From: an uncultured beta proteobacterium
GTDB lineage: Bacteria; Pseudomonadota; Gammaproteobacteria; Burkholderiales; Burkholderiaceae_C
Assembly (NCBI GenBank): GCA_903928325.1
Contig: CAIYQF010000326.1
Location: 1-9,782, forward strand
Reading direction: 5' to 3'
DNA: 9,782 nt
Made by a program: the position numbers and the translations under genes. The notes under the pieces are model-generated. The model was not told the origin of the DNA and did no database searches. It worked only from the letters and a program-made list of their open reading frames with translations. The stretch's first letter is position 1. Every line of letters begins with the position of its first letter. Positions 1 through 5,829 of this stretch are shown piece by piece.

Positions 1-126
1 CGATTTTTTAGTTCGACGATAATCTTTTTTTGGTTCGTTTTTAAGCTCTTTTTGAATTAATTTTTTTTAGTTCGACGTTAATCTTTTTTAGTTCTATGTT
101 ACTCCTTTTTGGTTCGACGTTCCCTT
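1..126 (-). repeat. Degenerate 21-bp tandem repeat
   Basis: On the minus strand the left edge holds about five to six imperfect copies of a unit close to ACGTCGAACTAAAAAAGATTA. Three consecutive copies (about 120 down to 58) are exactly 21 bases long; the next copies are 18-20 bases and more decayed, and the last runs to the window edge. The array starts about 130 bases beyond the stop codon of the AT-rich ORF. Because 21 is a multiple of three, one frame reads as a seven-residue repeat close to VELKKIN, but stops interrupt it on both sides, so I treat it as non-coding satellite-like DNA or a decayed coding repeat. Confidence 0.7.
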
Positions 127-133
127 TATCCCA

Positions 134-139
134 TTTATT
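134..139 (-). promoter_or_regulatory. Possible AATAAA poly(A) signal
   Basis: The minus strand reads AATAAA about 115 bases past the stop codon of the AT-rich ORF. If that ORF is eukaryotic this could be its polyadenylation signal. In DNA this AT-rich the hexamer is expected by chance, so this is only a candidate. Confidence 0.25.
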
Positions 140-253
140 AGGTTCAATTTGGCTCAACTAAAACTTCAAAATTGTTGATTAGAAAACATTACATTATCGT
201 CAAATAAATACTGTCTTAATTATTAATGCATTTTTCCGTTAAAACTTCTGCAC
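140..253. other. AT-rich gap without recognisable gene
   Basis: Between the tandem repeat/poly(A)-like hexamer and the stop codon of the AT-rich ORF I see no gene, no hairpin followed by a T-run and no further repeat. Composition is strongly A+T, as in the rest of the first kilobase. Confidence 0.6.
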
Positions 254-1000
254 TTAACTTAAAGAAAATTTAGAAAGTTTTCTCTCGTAATCTGCGATTT
301 TTGAATAGTGTTGGTCTTTAAACTGTGTCAACTTTTGTGTTCCTTTAGCAAATTCATTGGTTGAAGTAAAAGACACACTTTTTCTTTTAATAGATGTTAA
401 TGAATTTTCATCGTGTTTAGCTTCATTTATCATGGTTTTCATTTTTTTCGATAAGTATGAAAAATTATTTTTCTTAAAATAACAAACTGGCTCTTCATTT
501 TTTTCATTTCCATTTTGAATAGAATATTTATTTTTAAGTTTGGGAAATGTGTCTTTAGAATTTGGGAAGCTCTTTTTCTTGCTTCTTTTTTCATTAAATA
601 TATGCATTAGTGGTGGTAATATTTTCACTTTTAAAGGCTTGTCGCTTTCTACTAAGTCATTTTGAATTCGTACTAATTCTTGTGAAATTGGCTCCTCTGT
701 ATCGGAAGAATAGTTGAGCATATCATTTAGCTTTTTTGCGCGCTCTTTACATAATCGAATCCAATACTCGTCGTTACAGAATTCTAATCCTTTAGTTTGT
801 TTAAACTTTGAATTCTTCAACAATTCAATTAGAAAATTCTGTTCACTTTGAACAATTTTTTTTCTAGATATTTGCTTTTGGATTAAATTCCGGTTTTCAT
901 TTCGCTGCACTGCTATTAGATTTTCTTTAATTTTCTTATAGTCGTCTTCATATGGACTACTAGTTTTTGATCCACTAATAATTTCTGATTCTGTAAACAT
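254..1000 (-). CDS. Unrecognised Lys/Ser/Asn-rich, eukaryote-like protein (248 aa)
   Basis: I do not recognise this protein. The first ATG is at 1000; a TTG directly before it would add one residue, and the frame stays open upstream to a TAA at 1027-1025. The product is hydrophilic, rich in Lys, Ser, Asn and Glu, has no signal peptide or membrane segment, and looks largely disordered, with a more ordered stretch near residues 52-95 (NFLIELLKN, then DEYWIRLCKERAKKL). Near the C-terminus (residues 207-211) KSVSF fits the RVxF consensus for docking to protein phosphatase 1, a short motif that also occurs by chance. No Shine-Dalgarno sequence precedes the ATG. A 248-codon open frame in DNA this AT-rich is unlikely to be random, because stop codons are AT-rich, so it is probably a true exon or gene. 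Its composition and codon use are wholly unlike the GC-rich genes from 1058 onward. It could instead be a gene from a low-GC bacterium or a virus. Confidence 0.55.
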   Translation of the reverse strand: MFTESEIISGSKTSSPYEDDYKKIKENLIAVQRNENRNLIQKQISRKKIVQSEQNFLIELLKNSKFKQTKGLEFCNDEYWIRLCKERAKKLNDMLNYSSDTEEPISQELVRIQNDLVESDKPLKVKILPPLMHIFNEKRSKKKSFPNSKDTFPKLKNKYSIQNGNEKNEEPVCYFKKNNFSYLSKKMKTMINEAKHDENSLTSIKRKSVSFTSTNEFAKGTQKLTQFKDQHYSKIADYERKLSKFSLS

Positions 1001-1019
1001 CAAAAGTTCGCCGATATCA

Positions 1020-1075
1020 TCTGCTTAAATAAGCTCCTAAGAGGAAAAATCAAAAAACTAGGCAGAAAAATCGAT
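1020..1075. other. Junction between AT-rich and GC-rich DNA
   Basis: Base composition changes abruptly here from strongly AT-rich (left) to GC-rich coding sequence (right). The bacterial tetR frame ends at the TAG at 1060-1058, and AT-rich, pyrimidine-tract sequence begins at the very next base on its 3' side. The last few tetR codons are also A/T-rich (1064-1074), so the breakpoint may lie inside the gene's end and the stop codon may come from the foreign DNA. I see no inverted repeat, target duplication, tRNA end or integrase that would mark a mobile-element boundary. Confidence 0.7.
1037..1057 (-). promoter_or_regulatory. Splice-acceptor-like pyrimidine tract
   Basis: On the minus strand a 19-base run made almost wholly of T and C (1057 to 1039) ends in AG (1038-1037), just upstream of the AT-rich ORF. 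This is the form of a eukaryotic 3' splice site. An acceptor here would place a short leader before the ATG at 1000, with an in-frame TAA at 1027, so it would suit a 5'-UTR or spliced-leader acceptor. A second CAG at 1023-1021 would give an exon that is open in the ORF frame. Both are candidates only. Confidence 0.3.
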
Positions 1076-1669
1076 AGCGCCTGGCACGCCATAGCGCGCC
1101 AGAATGTCGTCAAATCCCCTGTTGGCACGTGCCAGAGAGCCGGGGTTCTTCAAGAAACGGGCCTCATAGTGCAGGGCCAAGATCAGGGCGTGTATCTCAA
1201 ACGCGACCTGATGCTCATCGGCATCAGGCATCAAGTGCCCGCACTGTTTGGCCAGTACCACTGCACGGTTGAGGGCTTGCAACCAGGTTTGCACCGAATA
1301 AGCCAGCGCGTCGCGCACGGGGCCCGTGCGGTCGTCAAATTCCACAGCGCCACTGATGAAGATGCAGCCCGACTGAATCTCCACGGCCACGCGCTTCATC
1401 CAGTTGTCAAAGAGCGCACGCAGGCGTGGCAGGCCTTTGGCGGCATGGAGGGAGGGGTAGAAGACCTCTTGCTCAAAGGTGGCGAAATACTCGCGAATCA
1501 CCGAAATTTGCAGTTCCTCGCGCGAGCCAAAGTGGGCAAACACGCCCGACTTGCTCATGTGCATGCAATCGGCCAGCGTGCCAATGCTCAAACCCTCCAG
1601 CCCGAACTGGGTGCTTAAGCCCACGGCCGCTTGCACAATGGCCTGCTTGGTTTGCTGGCCTTTATGCAT
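1058..1669 (-). CDS. TetR/AcrR-family transcriptional regulator
   Basis: A 203-residue ligand-responsive repressor. The N-terminal DNA-binding domain is plain: TKQAIVQAAVGL (helix 1, residues 7-18), then the helix-turn-helix at about 28-47 with MSKSGVFAHFGSREEL, a typical TetR signature. The C-terminal part (about 60-203) is the helical ligand/dimer domain, with GCIFISGAVEFDDR at 101-114; its ligand cannot be told. I chose the ATG at 1669 because family members commonly begin a few residues before this helix; the frame extends to an ATG at 1747 and a TTG at 1753, but the added residues look unlike protein and would overlap the operator. No good Shine-Dalgarno is seen. It lies downstream of argB in the same direction, with about 158 bases between them. 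The 32-bp palindrome just upstream suggests autoregulation. The C-terminus abuts the AT-rich junction and could be altered there. Confidence 0.9.
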   Translation of the reverse strand: MHKGQQTKQAIVQAAVGLSTQFGLEGLSIGTLADCMHMSKSGVFAHFGSREELQISVIREYFATFEQEVFYPSLHAAKGLPRLRALFDNWMKRVAVEIQSGCIFISGAVEFDDRTGPVRDALAYSVQTWLQALNRAVVLAKQCGHLMPDADEHQVAFEIHALILALHYEARFLKNPGSLARANRGFDDILARYGVPGAIDFSA

Positions 1670-1747
1670 GGTGCGCCCGCCGGGGCGCTCAGCGTCGGCA
1701 AGCGAAAGACTGGAAACGGAAAAACCGCACGAGGACATCAAGGTCAT

Positions 1748-1779
1748 GTGCAAAAGAGAACGATCGTCCTATTTTGCAC
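1748..1779. promoter_or_regulatory. 32-bp palindromic operator, probably for the TetR regulator
   Basis: The two 16-base halves, GTGCAAAAGAGAACGA and the reverse complement of the right half, GTGCAAAATAGGACGA, match at 14 of 16 positions. The outer 8 bases match perfectly and the centre is CGATCG. The size, symmetry and central core resemble operators of TetR-family repressors (NemR-type sites also have a GATC-centred core). It sits 79 bases upstream of the chosen tetR start, where its own promoter should be, so binding would be expected to repress tetR. I could not place convincing -35/-10 boxes around it. Confidence 0.75.
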
Positions 1780-1827
1780 TAATTGCGCGACGGATGGGCT
1801 CTCGCCGGCGCCCGCGCGACCCGAAGG

Positions 1828-2709
1828 CTAGGACGACCGAATCATGGTGCCAAAGGCCTGTGCGGTCAGGATTTCAAGCAGCAAGACGTGTGGCACGCGG
1901 CCGTCCACGATATGCACCGCCTTGACACCGCTCTTGGCCGCATCCAGAGCGCCACTGATTTTGGGCAACATGCCGCCAGAGATGGTGCCGTCGGCAAACA
2001 GGGCGTCAATCTGGCGTGCGCTGAGCTCCGTCAGCAGTTCACCCGACTTGTTCAAAACACCGCTGATATTGGTCAGCATCAGGAGTTTCTCGGCTTGTAG
2101 CACGGTGGCCAGTTTGGCGGCCACCACGTCTGCGTTGATGTTGTAGCTCTCGTTGTTTTCGCCAAAGCCGATGGGGCTGATAACGGGGATAAACGCGTCG
2201 TCCTGCAAGGCCTTGACCACGCTGGGGTCTATGCTGACGATATCCCCGACCTGGCCGACGTCGAGTTCGATACGGGGGTCGGCGCTGTCGAGCATTTTGA
2301 GCTTTTGCGCCCGGATCATGGCGCCATCGCGCCCGGTCAGGCCCACGGCTTTGCCGCCGGCCTGGTTGATCAGGCCCACGATGTCTTGCTGCACTTCGCC
2401 GCCCAGCACCCACTCGACCACTTCCATGGTCTCGGCATCGGTCACGCGCATGCCCTGGATGAATTCTCCGGTCTTGCCCAGGCGTTTGAGGGCATTCTCA
2501 ATCTGTGGGCCGCCGCCATGCACCACCACGGGGTTGATGCCCACCAGCTTGAGCAGCACCACGTCTTGGGCAAAAGCGGCTTGTAAGGCGGGGTCGGTCA
2601 TGGCGTTGCCGCCGTACTTGATGACCATGGTTTTGCCATGGAACTTGCGGATATAGGGCAGGGCCTGGGCCAGTATCTCGGCCTTGTCGTGGAAGGATAG
2701 GGTGGGCAT
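1828..2709 (-). CDS. argB: Acetylglutamate kinase (arginine biosynthesis)
   Basis: Phosphorylates N-acetyl-L-glutamate with ATP, the second step of arginine synthesis, in the cytoplasm. The 293-residue protein shows the amino acid kinase fold: VIKYGGNAM (residues 29-37, phosphate-binding Lys31), VVHGGGPQIE (63-71), GLTGRDG (123-129), NINADVVAAKLA (190-201) and GGMLPKI (245-251). The N-terminal helix before Lys31 and the C-terminal HIVDGRVPHVLLLEILT region (266-282) are features of arginine-inhibited hexameric enzymes, so feedback inhibition by arginine is inferred. I prefer the ATG at 2709 because it gives the usual beta-proteobacterial length; a GTG at 2748 would add 13 residues and overlap the upstream stop codon as GTGA. 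Neither start has a clear Shine-Dalgarno. It follows the dehydratase gene by 35 bases and is probably cotranscribed with it. No terminator with a T-run is seen after its stop. Confidence 0.97.
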   Translation of the reverse strand: MPTLSFHDKAEILAQALPYIRKFHGKTMVIKYGGNAMTDPALQAAFAQDVVLLKLVGINPVVVHGGGPQIENALKRLGKTGEFIQGMRVTDAETMEVVEWVLGGEVQQDIVGLINQAGGKAVGLTGRDGAMIRAQKLKMLDSADPRIELDVGQVGDIVSIDPSVVKALQDDAFIPVISPIGFGENNESYNINADVVAAKLATVLQAEKLLMLTNISGVLNKSGELLTELSARQIDALFADGTISGGMLPKISGALDAAKSGVKAVHIVDGRVPHVLLLEILTAQAFGTMIRSS

Positions 2710-2744
2710 GGGCAAAGAGGCTATGAAACGGGTTTGCAAAGGTA

Positions 2745-4670
2745 TCACCGCATTGTGACGGCAGCGGGCGCTCCAAAGCCCTGCACGCAGGCGGACAAAA
2801 CGGCGCGCATGGCCGCGTGGTCGTCGGCACGGGCCGCCGCTTGCAGGCGGTCCAAATGCAGTTGCAGTTCGTCCCAGGGCAGCATGGCCTCGCGGGCCCG
2901 CAAAATTCGCGGGTGCTCGGTGGGCTCGGGGTTGTCGCCAATGAGTAACTCCTCGTAGAGCTTTTCTCCCGGGCGCAGGCCGGTTACGGCAATTTCGATA
3001 TCCCCGTCAGGGCGCGCGCTGTCCCGCACAGACAGGCCAGATAGGTGAACCATGCGCACCGCAAGGTCAAAAATCTTGACGGGCTCGCCCATATCAAGCA
3101 CAAAAACATCGCCACCCTGCCCCATGGCGCCAGCTTGCAAAACGAGCTGTACCGCCTCAGGAATGGTCATGAAATAGCGGGTGACTTCCGGGTGGGTGAG
3201 CGTGATGGGGCCACCATGTGCCAGTTGCTGGCGAAACAAGGGAACCACGCTGCCACTGGAGCCCAGCACATTGCCAAAGCGCACCATGGAAAAGCAAGTG
3301 TTGGGGATCTGCCCGGGCTCAGACGGATGGGCATCGGCCGCCGCCGCCGCTTGTGCCTGGGCGGCGAGCGCCTGCAACACCAGCTCGGCCATGCGCTTGG
3401 TCGCGCCCATTACATTGGTGGGGCGCACCGCTTTGTCGGTACTGACCAGCACAAACCGACCCACACCTGCAGCGCGAGCCGCCTGGGCCATGTGCCAGGT
3501 GCCAAAAACGTTGTTAAGCACGCCTTGCCCTATGTTGGACTCGACCAGCGGCACGTGCTTGTAGGCCGCAGCGTGGTACACGGTGGCGGGACGGTGGCGC
3601 TGGCATATGGCGCGCATGTGCTCAGCGTCTGTCACGCTGCCCAACAAAGCGACCACGTCCACCGCCAAGCCTTGCAATGCGCGCAAGGCCTCCAGTTCTT
3701 GGGCAACGGCGTACAGACCGTATTCATGGTGGTCCAGCAGTACCAACTGGCGCGGAGCCTGCGCCAGGATATAGCGCGCCAGTTCAGCGCCAATGCTTCC
3801 GCCCGCGCCAGTGACCATCACCACCTGTCCGGCCAAGTCGCGCGCCAGCAAACGCGCGTCCGGCGCCACGGGCAAGCGGCCCAGCAAATCCTCGGGGTCG
3901 AGCTCGCGCACGTCCTGCACCGTTACCTCGCCACTGGCCAGGTCGGACATACTGGGTAAGGTGCGCACATGGACCGGCAGGTCTTTGAGGGATTCAATAA
4001 TCGTATTACGGCGCTCGCGCGAGGCTTTTGGCATGGCCAGCAATATGTCGGTAATGCCTTCATTTACAACCCTTTGCGCCACCGTCTGCGCCGGCCAAAC
4101 CGGCAAGCCATTGATACTGCGCCCGATTTTTGCCGGATCGTCGTCAACAAAACCCAATAAGCGAAATTGGCGCGCCACCGATAAGGCCACTGCGGTCTGC
4201 ACACCGGCAGTGCCAGCACCGAATATCAACAGGCGCCCTAAACTGGTAGGCGAAGTTCCCGGCAGGCCGGCCAATAGAAAGCGGGCTACCGCACGGCTAC
4301 TGCCCACCAACACCAAGAAAATAAGGGGTTGCAGTATTCCCAAACTGCGCGGAACCATGGTCCACTGGGTGAAAAACAACAGTGCCGTCAAACCGACGCT
4401 GTAGACAGCGATGGCCTTGGCAGTCGCTACCAGAGCAGTCTGACCAGAATACCGAAATATGGCACGGTACAGGCCAAAACGCACGAAGACGGGTATGGCC
4501 AGCAGGGGAGCCAAACCATAAACCCGTAACTGAACCGCCGTGGGAATATGCAGCGTATCAAGCCGCAAAGAAAATGCAATCCAGGTCGCCACCAAGCCTA
4601 AGCTGACGTCCAGCGCGATAACTACCAATTGCTTTATCGTGCGCGACCAGGTTAATACTTGTAATTGCAT
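2745..4670 (-). CDS. Membrane-bound UDP-HexNAc 4,6-dehydratase, WbpM/PglF/CapD type
   Basis: A 641-residue member of the FlaA1/WbpM/PglF group, whose characterised members convert UDP-GlcNAc to UDP-2-acetamido-2,6-dideoxy-4-hexulose at the inner face of the cytoplasmic membrane. About four hydrophobic helices fill residues 12-35, 50-68, 80-102 and 108-125. A first Rossmann-like CoA-binding-type domain has LLIFGAGTAGVQ (147-158). The catalytic dehydrogenase domain has the NAD-binding TGAGGSIGAEL (287-297), AAAYKHVPLVE (367-377) and STDKAVRPTNVMGATKR (410-426). The usual SDR tyrosine of YxxxK is Met421 (MGATK, Lys425), as known for WbpM. RPGEKLYEEL (566-575) is also typical. The long form with membrane helices separates it from soluble PseB/FlaA1. 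The start ATG at 4670 has no strong Shine-Dalgarno. It is downstream of hns and its terminator, so it probably has its own promoter, which I could not place. An Ala/Gln-rich insertion (434-450) looks like a variable loop. Confidence 0.95.
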   Translation of the reverse strand: MQLQVLTWSRTIKQLVVIALDVSLGLVATWIAFSLRLDTLHIPTAVQLRVYGLAPLLAIPVFVRFGLYRAIFRYSGQTALVATAKAIAVYSVGLTALLFFTQWTMVPRSLGILQPLIFLVLVGSSRAVARFLLAGLPGTSPTSLGRLLIFGAGTAGVQTAVALSVARQFRLLGFVDDDPAKIGRSINGLPVWPAQTVAQRVVNEGITDILLAMPKASRERRNTIIESLKDLPVHVRTLPSMSDLASGEVTVQDVRELDPEDLLGRLPVAPDARLLARDLAGQVVMVTGAGGSIGAELARYILAQAPRQLVLLDHHEYGLYAVAQELEALRALQGLAVDVVALLGSVTDAEHMRAICQRHRPATVYHAAAYKHVPLVESNIGQGVLNNVFGTWHMAQAARAAGVGRFVLVSTDKAVRPTNVMGATKRMAELVLQALAAQAQAAAAADAHPSEPGQIPNTCFSMVRFGNVLGSSGSVVPLFRQQLAHGGPITLTHPEVTRYFMTIPEAVQLVLQAGAMGQGGDVFVLDMGEPVKIFDLAVRMVHLSGLSVRDSARPDGDIEIAVTGLRPGEKLYEELLIGDNPEPTEHPRILRAREAMLPWDELQLHLDRLQAAARADDHAAMRAVLSACVQGFGAPAAVTMR

Positions 4671-4736
4671 GTTATGTTGGGCTTAGCGCACGTTCCTTCA
4701 TGCACAGGCTTGTAATGAATCAACCATAAATGCCCC

Positions 4737-4775
4737 AAAAGACACGGCACACGCATCCAAGGAATGGGTGTGCCG
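4737..4775 (-). terminator. Rho-independent terminator after hns
   Basis: On the minus strand CGGCACAC (4775-4768) pairs perfectly with GTGTGCCG (4752-4745). After one C-C mismatch, CAT/ATG adds three more pairs, leaving a 7-base loop. The stem is followed by TGTCTTTT (4744-4737). It starts about 50 bases past the hns stop codon and should end the hns transcript, separating it from the dehydratase gene. Confidence 0.7.
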
Positions 4776-4824
4776 CTTTCACAGGCCTTGGCCCGCCCAA
4801 AAGGCAGACCCATTTGCTGCCGAC

Positions 4825-5214
4825 TTACACGCTGGCGGGCGCAGCTGCCACGGCAAAAGACTCTTTGCTGTGACCCTGGGCCACCAGCGACGTGAGCCAC
4901 TTGGGCGTCAGGCCGCGACCCGACCAAGTCTCGCCGTTCGGTCCACGGAACTTGGCTGCCACGGGTGCACCAACTTTGCGCGCTGCCTTGGGGGCTTTGG
5001 GCGCCTTGGCTGCTTTTGCAACACCAGCTTTGGCTTTGGCAGGGCGCCCGGCCTTACCCGACTTGGGCGACTGCAAATCTTTCACCGTAATGCCAAAGGC
5101 TTGCATCTTGGCGTGAATATCTTTCACGGTGGTGGCGAAATCTTTGGCTTTGATTTCGTTGGCCTGCTTTTGCAACTTTTCAATTTGGCTTTGAATATCG
5201 ATCAGGTTTGACAT
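4825..5214 (-). CDS. H-NS family nucleoid-associated protein
   Basis: A 129-residue H-NS/BpH3-type protein. Residues 3-40 form the N-terminal coiled-coil oligomerisation region (IDIQSQIEKLQKQANEI), residues 50-88 a linker of repeated Ala-Lys-Pro, and residues 89-115 the DNA-binding domain with FRGPNGETWSGRGLTPKWL, which contains the family's hallmark motif for AT-rich minor grooves. The basic, Ala/Pro-rich linker is typical of Burkholderiales members. The ATG at 5214 is favoured because GGAG lies six bases upstream; an upstream start at 5265 would place the promoter inside the gene. It has its own sigma-70-like promoter and terminator and stands between the phosphoglycosyl transferase and the dehydratase. 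H-NS proteins silence AT-rich and horizontally acquired genes, including polysaccharide loci in other bacteria. Whether this one acts on the surrounding cluster is inference; it may just be one of several paralogues. Confidence 0.95.
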   Translation of the reverse strand: MSNLIDIQSQIEKLQKQANEIKAKDFATTVKDIHAKMQAFGITVKDLQSPKSGKAGRPAKAKAGVAKAAKAPKAPKAARKVGAPVAAKFRGPNGETWSGRGLTPKWLTSLVAQGHSKESFAVAAAPASV

Positions 5215-5218
5215 TTTA

Positions 5219-5227
5219 TCTCCAGTA
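5219..5227 (-). promoter_or_regulatory. Shine-Dalgarno of hns
   Basis: The minus strand reads ACTGGAGAT followed by AAA and then the ATG at 5214, giving GGAG with six bases to the start. It is the clearest ribosome binding site in the window and fixes the hns start. Confidence 0.75.
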
Positions 5228-5246
5228 AAAAAACAATGCGTGACAG

Positions 5247-5274
5247 ATTGTAAATCAATTAGCACTTAATGCAA
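5247..5274 (-). promoter_or_regulatory. Sigma-70-like promoter for hns
   Basis: The minus strand has TTGCAT (5274-5269) as -35 and TACAAT (5252-5247) as -10, separated by 16 bases. The -35 box overlaps the last codons of the phosphoglycosyl transferase gene, and the spacer covers its stop codon. Transcription starting near 5240 would give a leader of about 25 bases containing the GGAG Shine-Dalgarno. Confidence 0.7.
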
Positions 5275-5829
5275 GACGCCTTCACGCCTAAAGACCTTGA
5301 TAAAGGTCAATGCCAAAATCTTGAGGTCAAAGAAGAATGAGCGGCGCAAAAAATACTCGTGGTCCAGAGCGACTTTGTCGGCCATGGGTAATTCATCTCG
5401 GCCATTGACTTGCGCCCAGCCCGTCAAACCCGGCCTGATCTGGTCAATGCTAGCTGCACTGCGCAGGGCCACCAAGTCACTCTGGTTAAAAAGCGCTGGA
5501 CGGGGGCCGACAAAGCTCATATCCCCTTTCAAGATACTCCAGAGCTGGGGTAACTCGTCCAAACTACTTTTGCGTAAAAAAGACCCTATGGGCGTGAGTG
5601 CCGATTGCGGATCGGTCAGTAAGTGGGTGGCAAGCACTGGCGTACCCAGCCGCATGGTGCGGAACTTGGGCATATTAAACAAGACATTGTTACGACCCAC
5701 GCGGGCAGACCAATACAGGGCTGGCCCCTTGGATGTGGCGCGCACCCACAGCGCCAAAAGCAATAGGGGCAGCAATAACCACAAGCCAGCCAGTCCCGCC
5801 AAGAGCACATCAAACAGGCGCTTACTCAT
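5266..5829 (-). CDS. Undecaprenyl-phosphate sugar phosphotransferase, PglC/WcaJ-type (short form)
   Basis: A 187-residue monotopic phosphoglycosyl transferase, which moves a sugar-1-phosphate from a UDP-sugar to undecaprenyl phosphate and so begins assembly of a surface glycan on the cytoplasmic membrane. Residues 1-30 are one hydrophobic re-entrant helix after MSKRLFDV. Then come FNMPKFRTM (51-59), SSLDELPQLWSILKGDMSFVGPRP (88-111) with the catalytic Asp91-Glu92 pair, and RPGLTGWAQVNGR (132-144). The size is that of the minimal PglC catalytic domain, lacking the large N-terminal membrane region of WcaJ/WbaP. The ATG at 5829 overlaps the stop of the epimerase gene as ATGA; the longer frame up to 6126 is shadow sequence inside that gene. 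The donor cannot be read directly. The neighbouring genes suggest QuiNAc-1-P or FucNAc-1-P, or a related bacillosamine-type sugar. Confidence 0.95.
   Translation of the reverse strand: MSKRLFDVLLAGLAGLWLLLPLLLLALWVRATSKGPALYWSARVGRNNVLFNMPKFRTMRLGTPVLATHLLTDPQSALTPIGSFLRKSSLDELPQLWSILKGDMSFVGPRPALFNQSDLVALRSAASIDQIRPGLTGWAQVNGRDELPMADKVALDHEYFLRRSFFFDLKILALTFIKVFRREGVLH

Noticed and set aside
1035..1045. Small inverted repeat TCCT-AAG-AGGA after the tetR stop
   Set aside because: Four pairs only and no T-run following on the minus strand, so it is not a convincing terminator.
3045..3959. 304-residue open frame on the plus strand
   Set aside because: It lies antisense inside the dehydratase gene, has a His/Gln/Arg-rich composition typical of a GC-rich shadow frame, and shows no domain.
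2745..4670. Met421 in place of the SDR catalytic tyrosine as a broken active site
   Set aside because: WbpM-type membrane dehydratases naturally have methionine at this position and are active.
4799..4821. Hairpin GGCAG/CTGCC followed by TTTT on the minus strand after hns
   Set aside because: Only five pairs with a 9-base loop; the larger stem at 4745-4775 is a much better terminator.
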